Shown: positions 37,227-45,997 of the stretch, one piece after another | Layout: each line of letters starts with the position of its first letter | Numbering within the stretch: the stretch's first letter is position 1 | The notes under the pieces: model-generated | The model's database searches: none | Told to the model about the DNA's origin: nothing | Seen by the model: only the letters and a program-made list of their open reading frames with translations | DNA from: Piscirickettsiaceae bacterium CG07_land_8_20_14_0_80_44_28 | Lineage (GTDB): Bacteria > Pseudomonadota > Gammaproteobacteria > Thiomicrospirales > Thiomicrospiraceae | Length of the DNA: 61,092 nucleotides | Direction: 5' to 3' | NCBI GenBank assembly: GCA_002779995.1 | Contig: PEWX01000028.1 | Coordinates: 1 to 61,092, forward strand | Position numbers and translations under genes: made by a program

Positions 37227-37979
37227 TTAAGGGGTTTGTATCATGTTATCTGAGTCGGCGGCATTGAGTTGATAGACCTTTTCAGCATTCCTGGCATTTT
37301 CAATCATTCCCAGCTTTTCATAGGATTGTTTTAGGAGTGCCAAGGATTCAACGTTAACTATGGCTTTAGGGAAATTCTCTAACACGGCTTTTGCACGGTT
37401 TGCGGCCGCAAGATAAGCGTGGTGTTTATAGTAAAATTGTGCGACCTTCAGTTCATTTCGAGCCAAGCGGTTATTTAATATCATTAAGCGTTGACGGGCT
37501 TTATCGGAATAACGACTATTGGGAAATTCGTTTAATAAAATCAAATAGGCATTATACGCTTCTTGCGTGGACTTCATATCGCGGGTGGCGGGATCGGTTA
37601 GCCATTTATCTGTCCAGCTTTTGTTAATAGAGTCAACCGCTAAGGCACGAAGATAAAGTGCGTAAGCAATGTGTTTGTGTTTGGGGTAAAGCCTTAGGAA
37701 ATCTTCTAATTCTCGTTTGGTTGATTCAGGTTCATCAAAACGATAATAAACATAAGCCAGATCTAAATAAGCCTGCTCCGCATATTCCCCATAGGGATAA
37801 TAGGCTTTGAGTTCCTCATAAAGCTGGATGGCCAGGCTCCAGTTTTGAGATTCTTTTGCCTCTGCCGCACGTTCATAATAATCTTTCGCATCCCACTCAT
37901 CCTTGGGTTTGTCAATTAAAGAACAGCCTTGTAGGCTAAACAGAAATATCAGTAATAATGGTTTGATCAGTTTCTTCAT
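37227..37979 (-). CDS. bamD: Outer membrane protein assembly factor BamD
   Basis: 250 residues. Lipobox SLQGC (Cys19), then tetratricopeptide-like helices: YYERAAEAKESQNWSLAIQLYE, the proline-marked YYPYGEYAEQAYLDLAYVYYRF, LNEFPNSRYSDKARQRL. BamD is the essential lipoprotein partner of BamA. The gene is divergent from rluD, the standard gammaproteobacterial order bamD/rluD-pgeF. Confidence 0.95.
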   Translation of the reverse strand: MKKLIKPLLLIFLFSLQGCSLIDKPKDEWDAKDYYERAAEAKESQNWSLAIQLYEELKAYYPYGEYAEQAYLDLAYVYYRFDEPESTKRELEDFLRLYPKHKHIAYALYLRALAVDSINKSWTDKWLTDPATRDMKSTQEAYNAYLILLNEFPNSRYSDKARQRLMILNNRLARNELKVAQFYYKHHAYLAAANRAKAVLENFPKAIVNVESLALLKQSYEKLGMIENARNAEKVYQLNAADSDNMIQTP

Positions 37980-38217
37980 AGATGGATGCTTGTCAACGAG
38001 TAAATCAAGAAGCCGAACGGAAAACGGCCAATGATTGCATGTAAAAGGCCTTTTTTATAAAAGCATAGACTTTTAAGGTGATTAAATCCGATGGTTTCTG
38101 AGCGTTAAAATTAAAGAAGATATGATACCATAGGTCAAAATAATAAATAGATAAATGGGGTTTACAATGCCATGACTCAGTGAATGGTCATGGTTTCTGA
38201 CCCCTTTGGAGCACGGA

Positions 38218-39282
38218 TTGAGTCGTCAACAGTTAGAAACTCGGATTACCCACGATAAAGCAGGAAAAAGGTTGGATGCTGTTCTTGCAGATGCCTTTAG
38301 CGATTATTCTCGAACCCGCATTCAGGATTGGATAAAAGCGGGGAATGTTACCTTGGATGGGCAAATTCAAACCAAACCCAATTTTAAAGTCTTCGGCGAT
38401 GAGAAAGTACAGTGTCACGCTGAGCTAGAAGATGAAGTGGATTTTATCGCACAAGATATTGAATTGGATATTGTTTATGAAGATGACGATATTTTGGTCA
38501 TTAATAAACCCGCAGGTTTGGTGGTGCATCCTGGTGCAGGCAACCCGGATGGTACCCTATTAAACGCTTTACTGTATCATTATGAAGCGATTCGAGAAGT
38601 GCCACGTGCCGGGATTGTGCACCGTTTGGATAAAGAGACCACCGGGTTGATGGTGGTTGCTAAAACGGTACCCGCCCAGACGCATTTGGTTGAGCAGCTT
38701 CAGCGTCATGCTGTGGAGCGAGTTTATGATGCAATCGTTGTCGGTAAGATGATTTCAGGCGGAACGATTTCAAACGCGATTGGTCGGCACCCAACAGATC
38801 GTAAGCGAATGGCCGTGCTAAAAATTGGTGGCAAACCAGCGACATCCCACTATCGGGTATTAGAACGCTTTCGTGAGCATACGCACGTACGAGTCCAATT
38901 AGAAACGGGGCGAACCCATCAAATCCGTGTGCATATGGCTTATTTGGGGTTTCCATTATTGGGGGATCCTGTTTACGGTGGGCGTTTGCGCATTCCTCAG
39001 CAAATGATGCCAGAGTTTGTTGACTATTTGCGAGGCTTTAAACGACAAGCCTTGCATGCGGGACAACTTTCTTTAACCCACCCCAAAACGGCAAAAAAAA
39101 TGAAGTGGAAAACGCCGATGCCGGATGATATGTTGGCCTTGGTCGATATTTTGAGAGACGATATGGAAGACTTCAAAGCGACCAGACTCTCGGACATGGG
39201 GTATGACGATTATGACTATGATAAAGAAGATCATGGTGTTGAGGTGGAATGGGTAACGGATGCCGATATTCCGTCGGAATGA
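38218..39282 (+). CDS. rluD: 23S rRNA pseudouridine synthase RluD
   Basis: About 354 residues. An S4 RNA-binding domain (RLDAVLADAFSDYSRTRIQD) precedes the RluA-type catalytic domain; the catalytic Asp is about residue 138 in GIVHRLDKETTGL. RluD modifies helix 69 of 23S rRNA (positions 1911/1915/1917). No ATG fits; I favour TTG 38218 with TTTGGAG six bases upstream, while an in-frame TTG at 38206 lacks that spacing. The acidic C-terminal tail (YDDYDYDKEDHGVEVEW) is longer than usual. Confidence 0.93.
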   Translation: MSRQQLETRITHDKAGKRLDAVLADAFSDYSRTRIQDWIKAGNVTLDGQIQTKPNFKVFGDEKVQCHAELEDEVDFIAQDIELDIVYEDDDILVINKPAGLVVHPGAGNPDGTLLNALLYHYEAIREVPRAGIVHRLDKETTGLMVVAKTVPAQTHLVEQLQRHAVERVYDAIVVGKMISGGTISNAIGRHPTDRKRMAVLKIGGKPATSHYRVLERFREHTHVRVQLETGRTHQIRVHMAYLGFPLLGDPVYGGRLRIPQQMMPEFVDYLRGFKRQALHAGQLSLTHPKTAKKMKWKTPMPDDMLALVDILRDDMEDFKATRLSDMGYDDYDYDKEDHGVEVEWVTDADIPSE

Positions 39283-40039
39283 TTTAAGGTTGATTCAACC
39301 TGACTGGCCGATGACTAAAAGCGTCAAGGCTTATACGACGACCCGAATCGGAGATGGGAGTCGGCCACCTTTTGATGGCTTTAATCTTGCCATGCATGTT
39401 GGGGATGATCCTCGTCAAGTCCTTGCCAATCGTCAGCATCTTGCTGAGGTGTTAGCCTTGCCAACCGAACCTTATTGGTTAGATCAGTTGCATACGGATA
39501 TTGTTGTCAAGGCCTCAAATATCAATGTTGAGGATGCGATTCCGCAAGCAGATGCCAGTTGGACAGATGAGCCCAATCGTGTTTTAGCTGTGATGACGGC
39601 AGATTGTTTGCCGCTTTTAGTGAGTGATGTTTCTGGAAAAATGGTGGCAGCGATTCATGCCGGCTGGAAAGGCCTCTTGAATGGCATTATCCCTAAAACG
39701 ATTGCACATCTGCCTGTCTCAAATGATCAATTAAGGGTTTGGATTGGCCCGGCGATTGGCCGGCAATACTTTGAAGTCGGGACTGAAGTCTATGAGGCAT
39801 TTATGGCAGCAGATCAGCGTTATCAGCCATTTTTGACGCAACAACCTGTCAACCCGCTTAAATGGCTGGTAAATTTACCAGGCCTGGCAGAATTTCAGTT
39901 AAATCAATGCCATATAGCTACTGTTTTTCAGAGTCAGTTATGCAGTTATCATCAAGCAGACTGGTTTTATTCTTATCGTCGTGATGGACAAACCGGGCGT
40001 ATGGCATCCTTGATTTGGATCGAGGATAAAACTGATTAG
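39260..40039 (+). CDS. pgeF: Peptidoglycan editing factor PgeF (YfiH, laccase-domain)
   Basis: 259 residues. The zinc/copper ligands are H78 (DQLHTD), C116 (TADCLPLL) and H133 (AAIHAGWKG). PgeF removes misplaced amino acids from UDP-MurNAc peptides; the family was earlier called polyphenol oxidase. It overlaps rluD by 23 bases in another frame, typical of this gene pair. A CCAGGCCTGG copy at 39878 is read Pro-Gly-Leu. The start might be a few codons further in (MTKSVKAY at residue 18). Confidence 0.93.
   Translation: MPIFRRNDLRLIQPDWPMTKSVKAYTTTRIGDGSRPPFDGFNLAMHVGDDPRQVLANRQHLAEVLALPTEPYWLDQLHTDIVVKASNINVEDAIPQADASWTDEPNRVLAVMTADCLPLLVSDVSGKMVAAIHAGWKGLLNGIIPKTIAHLPVSNDQLRVWIGPAIGRQYFEVGTEVYEAFMAADQRYQPFLTQQPVNPLKWLVNLPGLAEFQLNQCHIATVFQSQLCSYHQADWFYSYRRDGQTGRMASLIWIEDKTD
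39878..39887. repeat. CCAGGCCTGG decamer
   Basis: Exact copy in pgeF, read Pro-Gly-Leu; preceded by AAATTTA. Confidence 0.95.
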
Positions 40040-40110
40040 CATCTTGATCAGTCTATGATGCCGGCTGGTTTTGAGACTCGTTATTGCCCGTTTTTGATTA
40101 AGCGCTATGA

Positions 40111-42093
40111 TTAGTGGCCAGTATTAATAAAATATTCCAGCTTACCGATGTTTTCGGGGAGCCCTTGTACGATTAAAACATCCTCGAACCGCAATCGTGT
40201 ACCAGCATCCGGGTCATCTCCTTTAACCGAACCACGCTTAATTGATTTTACGATAATTTTTAAGTCATCGGCCGGTAGGTCGGCTAGGCATTTGCCAATG
40301 GCAAACGCATCTTCATGAATGTGAATGGGCTGGATGACCTCGCCCAGTTGATGTTGTTCGAAGGGAATATGATCCGACTCACCCGGGTAAAGACCATTTA
40401 ATAAATGATAGCGACCTTCTCTTGCCATTCTAGTTTGCTTTAACACCTGACTGGGTGGTTTACCAACCATTAATAGTAGGTGGGACGCTAGCATAATACT
40501 GGATTCAAAGGTATCGGGAACCACTTCAGTGGCTCCGGCTTTCGTCAGTTCATTGATATGGGTATCATCGAGCGATCTGACCAAAACGGGAATATTCGGT
40601 GCCACATTATGCATACTTTGTAGGGTTTTTATGGCAGCATGATAATCATGGAAGGTAATAATGGCGACTTTTGCCTGTTCAATATTGGTTGCTCGAATAA
40701 TGCTTTGTTTGGCGGAGTCACCGAAATAGACCGGCTCACCACTTTGTTGGGCTTCTCTAACCCGCTTAATGTCCATATCCAGTGCCACAAAAGGGATATG
40801 CGCTTGTACGAGAAATTTCGCGGTGGTTTGTCCAACGCGGCCAAAGCCAAATAGCACGACATGGTTCGATAGGTGTTTACTGTCTTCCTGAATCACATTT
40901 TCCATTTCAGAAAAATTGGTTTGATAACTTTTGCGACACAGACGATTGGCTATGCGACCATTAAATTTAATCAACACAGGGGTGAGCATCATACTAATAA
41001 CGGCTGCGGTTAAGAGGATTTGTCCAAGCTGTTCTTCAAGGACTTTATAGGACAATGCCAGCGTTAACAGCACTAAACCAAATTCACCAACCTGTGACAA
41101 GGGAATCGCTGTCCTGAGGCTGATGCCTTCAGCTTTTTTAAAGGCACGCATAACGAAAAAGATGACCAATGCTTTTAATAGCATAATACCGATTGCCACC
41201 CCAATAATTATCATAAAGTGATTGCCGATTAACTCAGGGGAAATCATCATGCCGACAGTAATAAAAAATAATCCCAACAGAATATCTTGGAAGGGGCGAA
41301 TATCCGCTTCAATTTGGTGACGGTATTCGGTTTCACCGAGCATCATGCCGGCTAAAAAAGCGCCGAGTGTCATGGAAATGCCCATTTCTTCGGTAAAGGC
41401 AGCCGCGCTGAGTACCACTGTCAGGACGGTCAGGGTAAATAATTCCTGTGATTTGGAGGTCGCGACTTCATTAAAGAGCGGTCGTAATAAGTAACGCCCT
41501 GCAAACAGCATCACCACAACCACTATGGCGCCTTTAAAAAAGGCAATCCCTAATTCTGATAAGAGTGAATCCCCTGTGGCCGACCCCAGTGCCGGAATTA
41601 AAATCAACAAAGGAATGGCCATAATATCTTGGAAAATCAAAATGCCGACCGTTGAACGACCATGACGGGTTTGAATTTCAGATTGTTCGGTGAGTTGTTT
41701 GATGACAATCGCCGTTGAAGACAGTGCAAAAGCACTGGCAATGACAATACTAGACTCAGCTGAAAGCCCAGCTAAATACGCGGTGAGAAAAATCAGAATG
41801 CCTGTTACAAAAACCTGGAAACTTCCAAAACCAAATACAATTCTGCGCATGGCTACCATCTGTGTTAAAGAAAACTCCAAGCCGATGGCAAACAATAAAA
41901 ACACAATACCAAATTCAGCCAAAAAGCTGATACTTTGCTCGCTTTGAATAATGGCAAATCCAAACGGTCCCACAATGATACCGACAATAATATAGTTCAA
42001 AATAGGCGGAAGATGAATACGACGCGACAGCGAGACCAGTCCGACGGTAATGAGTAGTAAAAAAACAATGTTTAATAAAATGTGGTCAAACAT
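40111..42093 (-). CDS. Kef-type monovalent cation:proton antiporter (CPA2 family) with RCK domains
   Basis: 660 residues. Twelve or so membrane helices (1-385) of the Na+/H+ exchanger fold, including ALSSTAIVIKQL and FLAGMMLGETEYRHQIE; then a TrkA-N/RCK nucleotide-binding domain (GFGRVGQTTAKFLVQ, about 413) and a TrkA-C domain (about 570-655). It resembles YbaL/KefB-type K+ efflux systems. No KefF/KefG ancillary gene is nearby. It begins four bases after the nadC stop on the same strand. Confidence 0.9.
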   Translation of the reverse strand: MFDHILLNIVFLLLITVGLVSLSRRIHLPPILNYIIVGIIVGPFGFAIIQSEQSISFLAEFGIVFLLFAIGLEFSLTQMVAMRRIVFGFGSFQVFVTGILIFLTAYLAGLSAESSIVIASAFALSSTAIVIKQLTEQSEIQTRHGRSTVGILIFQDIMAIPLLILIPALGSATGDSLLSELGIAFFKGAIVVVVMLFAGRYLLRPLFNEVATSKSQELFTLTVLTVVLSAAAFTEEMGISMTLGAFLAGMMLGETEYRHQIEADIRPFQDILLGLFFITVGMMISPELIGNHFMIIIGVAIGIMLLKALVIFFVMRAFKKAEGISLRTAIPLSQVGEFGLVLLTLALSYKVLEEQLGQILLTAAVISMMLTPVLIKFNGRIANRLCRKSYQTNFSEMENVIQEDSKHLSNHVVLFGFGRVGQTTAKFLVQAHIPFVALDMDIKRVREAQQSGEPVYFGDSAKQSIIRATNIEQAKVAIITFHDYHAAIKTLQSMHNVAPNIPVLVRSLDDTHINELTKAGATEVVPDTFESSIMLASHLLLMVGKPPSQVLKQTRMAREGRYHLLNGLYPGESDHIPFEQHQLGEVIQPIHIHEDAFAIGKCLADLPADDLKIIVKSIKRGSVKGDDPDAGTRLRFEDVLIVQGLPENIGKLEYFINTGH

Positions 42094-42097
42094 GGCG

Positions 42098-42952
42098 TTA
42101 ATTTAATTCCTGTTGGAGATGAAAACGCATTGAAAAATCAATGGCATGCAGGTGTTTTGTGATGGCTCCCGTAGAAATGTAATCAACGCCTGTGAGTGCT
42201 AATGCCATTAAATCTACGGATTCAACATTACCGGAGACTTCTAATAAACAGCGTTTATTAACCCATTTTACAGCCTGTTGAATGGCTTCAAGAGAAAAAT
42301 TATCGAGCATAATAATATCTGTATTTGCGTTGACAGCTTGTTGGACTTCATCAAAATTTTCGGTTTCTACCTCAACTAATTTATCCGGGTGTTGTTGTCT
42401 GGCTTTATCAATGGCTTTTGCAATGCTACCAGCCGCCATGATGTGGTTTTCTTTAATTAAAATGGCATCGTACAAGCCAATACGATGATTTTTACCACCA
42501 CCACAGTGGACGGCATATTTTTGTGCCAGCCTTAGACCCGGAAGGGTTTTACGGGTGTCTAATAATTGTGTATGGGTATTTTGTAATAGATCAACATACT
42601 GGCGCGTTTGGGTTGCTGTGCCAGATAAGGTTTGCAAAAAATTCAGTGCGCTGCGTTCAGCGGTTAGTATCGAGCGTGCCGCGCCCTTTAACGTACAAAT
42701 CGTGTCTCCCGTATCAACTGATTGACCTTCTGAAACATGCCATTTGATGTCAATATCAGAATTAACCGCCTGCATGACCGCATCAAACCATGGGCGGCCA
42801 CAAATAATAGCCGGTTCTTTGGTAATGACCGTTGCAGTTGCTTGTTGCTTTGGTGCGATAAGGTCGGCTGTTAAATCGCCAGCGCCAATATCTTCTTGTA
42901 AAGCGGCTTGAATGTTGGCGGTTAAGTCTTGAAAATAATTTATTGAAGTCAT
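42098..42952 (-). CDS. nadC: Nicotinate-nucleotide pyrophosphorylase (quinolinate phosphoribosyltransferase)
   Basis: 284 residues. EDIGAGDLTADLI near the start, TLSGTATQTRQYV, LLDTRKTLPGLRLAQKYAVHCGGGKNHRIGL and the ITKHLHAIDFSMRF end match NadC, which turns quinolinate and PRPP into nicotinate mononucleotide. ATG 42952 (MTSINYFQDL) is the family start; the open frame continues 33 codons upstream but that would overlap the gene before it. nadE at 35.5 kb is the last pathway step. Confidence 0.95.
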   Translation of the reverse strand: MTSINYFQDLTANIQAALQEDIGAGDLTADLIAPKQQATATVITKEPAIICGRPWFDAVMQAVNSDIDIKWHVSEGQSVDTGDTICTLKGAARSILTAERSALNFLQTLSGTATQTRQYVDLLQNTHTQLLDTRKTLPGLRLAQKYAVHCGGGKNHRIGLYDAILIKENHIMAAGSIAKAIDKARQQHPDKLVEVETENFDEVQQAVNANTDIIMLDNFSLEAIQQAVKWVNKRCLLEVSGNVESVDLMALALTGVDYISTGAITKHLHAIDFSMRFHLQQELN

Positions 42953-42986
42953 GATTCTAATTCTGATTAGGGTTAATTCGTTGAGT

Positions 42987-44051
42987 TTAATCTGGTGTTT
43001 TAATCGTATTGCGGCCAGATTTTTTGGCTTGATAGAGTAGTGTGTCAGCACGTTGAACAGCTAATTTTAAGGGTTCATTTTTTGAAACCTGAATTAAGCC
43101 TGCACTAAATTGGATAGAACGGTCATAGCTGGTGTTGGGAAAATCGAGTTGATTGGTTAATTGTTTTAACTCAGATAAAGCCGCAGACAATGGTCGAGTG
43201 AATAGCACCAAAAATTCTTCTCCACCATGTCTTGAGACCATTTTACCTTCTTCAGCGGTCAGTTGTTGCAGGGCTTCTGCAAAAGCCACTAAAACCTTAT
43301 CGCCTGTTTCGTGACCATATTGATCATTAAAGGTTTTAAAATAGTCAATATCTAAAATCGCTAAACACAATTGTGGGTGTCGCTGTTGCGCTAAAGTATA
43401 TATTTTAGAAAAAGCTTGACGATTATAGAGCTGTGTTAAAGAATCTCTTTCAGCTAATACCTTGAGTTGTTGGGCATACTCTTCGGATTTTTGTTTTTCC
43501 AGTTGATAGCGTTTGCCCATCATATTCATAATTAAAATACAGATCCATATTGCTAATACATAACTAAACAGGTTGTCATAAAGTCGGGTTGTCTCATCAG
43601 GGTATTGGTAAATCCAGTGCTTGGTCATCGGTTCTGAGAGGATTAATATGACTGGGATAATGGTTAACAAAACATAAAAGGCGATTTTTGTGTGCGGCTC
43701 TTCATGGAACAATGTTTGAATATAGGTAATGGCAATAAAAGAAAGGATGAGGCTTGGTCCCAGTGATCCAGCATTAAAAAACCAGTTTAACGGGATAATA
43801 AACACTACCGATATCAGAATAAAAAGAATTGCCATGGCATCAAACTGATTGTAAAAGCGTGAGCGGTACCAGATAAATAAATGGATCGGTGCGATCACCC
43901 CAATTAAAAAATAACTGAAATAAGGGTCACCAGTGGCAAATTGCAAATTAAACAGTCCAGCGGATAAATACATAATGACGCCACCGAGTAACACGGCGTG
44001 GTGAGTATAGTGAAAGGGATTGTCCTTGTTTCCGAGTAGCCAGTGAAACAT
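42987..44051 (-). CDS. Membrane-bound diguanylate cyclase (GGDEF)
   Basis: 354 residues. Six hydrophobic helices (about 20-175) of an unclassified sensor, a short coiled linker, and a GGDEF domain beginning LAERDSLTQLYNRQAFSK. The active site GGEEF is at 276-280 and the metal loop LDIDYFKTFNDQYGHETGD is intact; no inhibitory RxxD upstream. It should produce c-di-GMP. It lies 34 bp before nadC on the same strand, possibly sharing a transcript. Confidence 0.9.
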   Translation of the reverse strand: MFHWLLGNKDNPFHYTHHAVLLGGVIMYLSAGLFNLQFATGDPYFSYFLIGVIAPIHLFIWYRSRFYNQFDAMAILFILISVVFIIPLNWFFNAGSLGPSLILSFIAITYIQTLFHEEPHTKIAFYVLLTIIPVILILSEPMTKHWIYQYPDETTRLYDNLFSYVLAIWICILIMNMMGKRYQLEKQKSEEYAQQLKVLAERDSLTQLYNRQAFSKIYTLAQQRHPQLCLAILDIDYFKTFNDQYGHETGDKVLVAFAEALQQLTAEEGKMVSRHGGEEFLVLFTRPLSAALSELKQLTNQLDFPNTSYDRSIQFSAGLIQVSKNEPLKLAVQRADTLLYQAKKSGRNTIKTPD

Positions 44052-44376
44052 TTAGTTGAATATGCCCTTAAGAGTAAAGTGGTTGCATTATTGTTAAAAT
44101 CAATCATTATTATAGAAGATTCTTTAAAAGGATTTAGAAGTGAATTTTTATAAGAGACCTTTGCATGCGTGGGGCGCGAAAGAAAAATGTGGAAAAATTC
44201 TCATATTGAGGCAAAAAACGCAGCGAATAGCCGGCTATTGGCTCGTTTTTTAACAAAAATATGGGGAATTTTAATCATTTTTATTCGTGATGCCATCTCG
44301 TGCAAAGGTCTCTATAAATACTATGTTTTTTTAATAATGGGGTTTCAACGAAAATTTTGGGTTGAGGAGGGGGGGA
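44052..44376. other. Intergenic region with a full MITE upstream of ampD
   Basis: 325 bp between the divergent GGDEF and ampD genes; half of it is the 159-bp MITE. Right of the MITE, an AT-rich stretch leads to the ampD ribosome site. No other structure seen. Confidence 0.6.
44154..44312. mobile_element. MITE-like element, full length (copy 5)
   Basis: 159 bp from GAGACCTTTGCATGCG to CGTGCAAAGGTCTC. A perfect 5-bp target duplication, TATAA, flanks it (44149-44153, 44313-44317), so the insertion is recent. The centre (44213-44251) is a long inverted repeat around AATAGCCGGCTATT with A-run and T-run outer edges, able to form a two-way terminator. End sequences match copy 7. Confidence 0.9.
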
Positions 44377-44970
44377 ATGAGTTTACAAAAGCCACAAACA
44401 CTCAGTATCGATTTGCACCGCCATCTTATTCGTGAGGCACGCTATGTACCCAGCCCGAATCAGGATGACAGGCCTGATGAATCTGATTTAGCGTTAATTG
44501 TGATACATGGCATTAGTCTGCCGCCTGGGAAATTTGGCGGACAAGGTGTAGAGCAATTGTTTACCAACCAGCTTGACCCTTCCGAAGATCTTTATTTTGC
44601 CGAAATTGCGGGGTTAAAAGTATCGTCACATCTTTATATTCAGCGTTCGGGTGCCTTGACGCAGTTTGTGCCATTTAATCAACGTGCTTGGCACGCAGGG
44701 GAATCCTGTTTTGAAGGGCGGGATGCTTGTAATGATTTTTCAATTGGTATCGAGTTGGAAGGGACGGATACAACGCCTTATACGGCAAGCCAATATCATA
44801 CATTACGAGAGGTTATTAAGGTCTTGTTGGCAACTTATCCCAGTTTGTCCGCACAGGCTATTTTGGGGCATAGTGATATTGCACCTCAACGGAAAACGGA
44901 TCCAGGCATTGCTTTTATGTGGCAGGTGATTGATTCATTGAAAGCGGAAATTAAGCTATCCAACCGTTAG
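44377..44970 (+). CDS. ampD: 1,6-anhydro-N-acetylmuramyl-L-alanine amidase AmpD
   Basis: 197 residues of the amidase-2 fold. Zinc ligands H44 (IVIHGISLP), H165 and D175 (GHSDIAPQRKTDPG), plus the catalytic Lys173 region. AmpD cleaves anhydro-muropeptides during cell-wall recycling and keeps ampC-type beta-lactamase control silent. ATG 44377 follows a strong GAGGAGGGGGG site; an in-frame TTG at 44362 is less likely. Convergent with the next gene, with coding ends overlapping by about 20 bases. Confidence 0.94.
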   Translation: MSLQKPQTLSIDLHRHLIREARYVPSPNQDDRPDESDLALIVIHGISLPPGKFGGQGVEQLFTNQLDPSEDLYFAEIAGLKVSSHLYIQRSGALTQFVPFNQRAWHAGESCFEGRDACNDFSIGIELEGTDTTPYTASQYHTLREVIKVLLATYPSLSAQAILGHSDIAPQRKTDPGIAFMWQVIDSLKAEIKLSNR

Positions 44971-45175
44971 CGTTGTTTGAGGACTTGCGTTGGTTTGTTT
45001 TTGGGGAGAATTTTAAGCAATCGTGTCCAGAGGTTTCAAAAACCAATGTACTGGGCATAAATTTGGTTTTAAAGCGAAACGCTTTACAGCCTTTGGGTTG
45101 GTTGGCATCCCAGGTGATATAGAAATGACGGCATTTAAAGCAATCTATAGGTGTTGATGAATTAGTTTTACTCAT
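44951..45175 (-). CDS. Small conserved cysteine-rich protein, unknown function
   Basis: About 74 residues. The pattern IDCFKCRHFYITWDANQPKG, then C-KAF and later HDCLKF, gives four cysteines and a histidine well placed for zinc. I recall the same C-x2-C-x-HFY-x-TWD-x4-P-x-GC pattern in other proteobacterial small proteins but know no function. ATG 45175 is chosen; the open frame begins further upstream. It overlaps the end of ampD on the opposite strand. Confidence 0.7.
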   Translation of the reverse strand: MSKTNSSTPIDCFKCRHFYITWDANQPKGCKAFRFKTKFMPSTLVFETSGHDCLKFSPKTNQRKSSNNANGWIA

Positions 45176-45336
45176 TAGGTTCGATAAAATTTTTAGGGGT
45201 TTAAATATAATTAAATCATGATATGATTCGTGCAAAATCTTTACTGATTGCAACTGGAGATTCCCAGCCGTTTTTCGTATACTTTGAAGCCGAGTTTATT
45301 TTACAAGAAACCATCACATTATATAAAGGGTAAAAC

Positions 45337-45852
45337 ATGAGTCAAGTTGGATTATTCTACGGTACTGACACGGGCAACACTGAACGCGTAGCAGATATGA
45401 TTAAAGATAAGATCGGCAGTGATCTGGTTGATGTTTATGATATTGCAACGGCCAGCCCGGAAGATTTTGCAAAGTATGACAAGATTATTCTAGGACAACC
45501 GACTTGGTATTATGGCGAGTTGCAAAGCAGTTGGGATGACTTTTGGGATGACTTTAAAGAAATCGATTTCACCGGCAAAACCTTTGCCTGTTTTGGGTTA
45601 GGGGATCAAGCCGATTATGCCGAGTATTTCCTGGATGCAATGGGTCTGATGCATGATATTGCATTGGAAAATGGCGGCATTCCGGCAGGTTATTGGCCAA
45701 CCGATGGCTTTGAGTTTGATGAGTCAAAAGCAGTTACTGAAGATGGTGAATTTTTTGTAGGGCTTGCCATTGATGAAGATCAACAACCTGAAATGACCGC
45801 CGAGCGTGTTGATACTTGGGTTGATCAGATCAAAGAAGAAATGGAATTATAA
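45337..45852 (+). CDS. fldA: Flavodoxin FldA (long-chain type)
   Basis: 171 residues. The FMN phosphate loop GTDTGNTERVADMI opens the protein; PTWYYGELQSSWDDF and FGLGDQADYAEYFLDAMG surround the flavin, and the inserted strand of long-chain flavodoxins is present. It is a low-potential electron carrier replacing ferredoxin under iron limitation. Acidic throughout (EEMEL end). AAAGGG ribosome site. A perfect palindromic terminator follows. Confidence 0.95.
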   Translation: MSQVGLFYGTDTGNTERVADMIKDKIGSDLVDVYDIATASPEDFAKYDKIILGQPTWYYGELQSSWDDFWDDFKEIDFTGKTFACFGLGDQADYAEYFLDAMGLMHDIALENGGIPAGYWPTDGFEFDESKAVTEDGEFFVGLAIDEDQQPEMTAERVDTWVDQIKEEMEL

Positions 45853-45886
45853 TCGCTTTAGAGCACATAAACCCAATAAACCTTTC

Positions 45887-45913
45887 AAAACCACCCAGGC
45901 CTGGGTGGTTTTT
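45887..45913 (+). terminator. Intrinsic terminator built on the CCAGGCCTGG palindrome
   Basis: Bases 45887-45912 form a perfect 26-base palindrome: AAAACCACCCAGG and its exact complement, ending in five T. It follows fldA by 34 bases and, with A-run and T-run edges, can also serve the convergent glycosyltransferase gene. Confidence 0.88.
45895..45904. repeat. CCAGGCCTGG decamer
   Basis: Exact copy, intergenic, centre of the fldA terminator. Confidence 0.95.
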
Positions 45914-45916
45914 ATT

Positions 45917-45997
45917 TCCGGCTATCCGCTGCGTTTTTTGCCTCAACATGAAATTTTTCCGCATTTTGCTTTCGCGTCCCATGCATGCAAAGGTTTC
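45917..45997. mobile_element. Half of a MITE-like element (copy 6)
   Basis: About 81 bp matching the right half of the 160-bp form, from the central CCGGCTATcCGCTGCGTTTTTT through TTTCGCGTCCCATGCATGCAAAGGTTTC. The left half is missing, replaced by the fldA terminator. Its outer end falls on the stop codon of the minus-strand glycosyltransferase. Confidence 0.75.
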
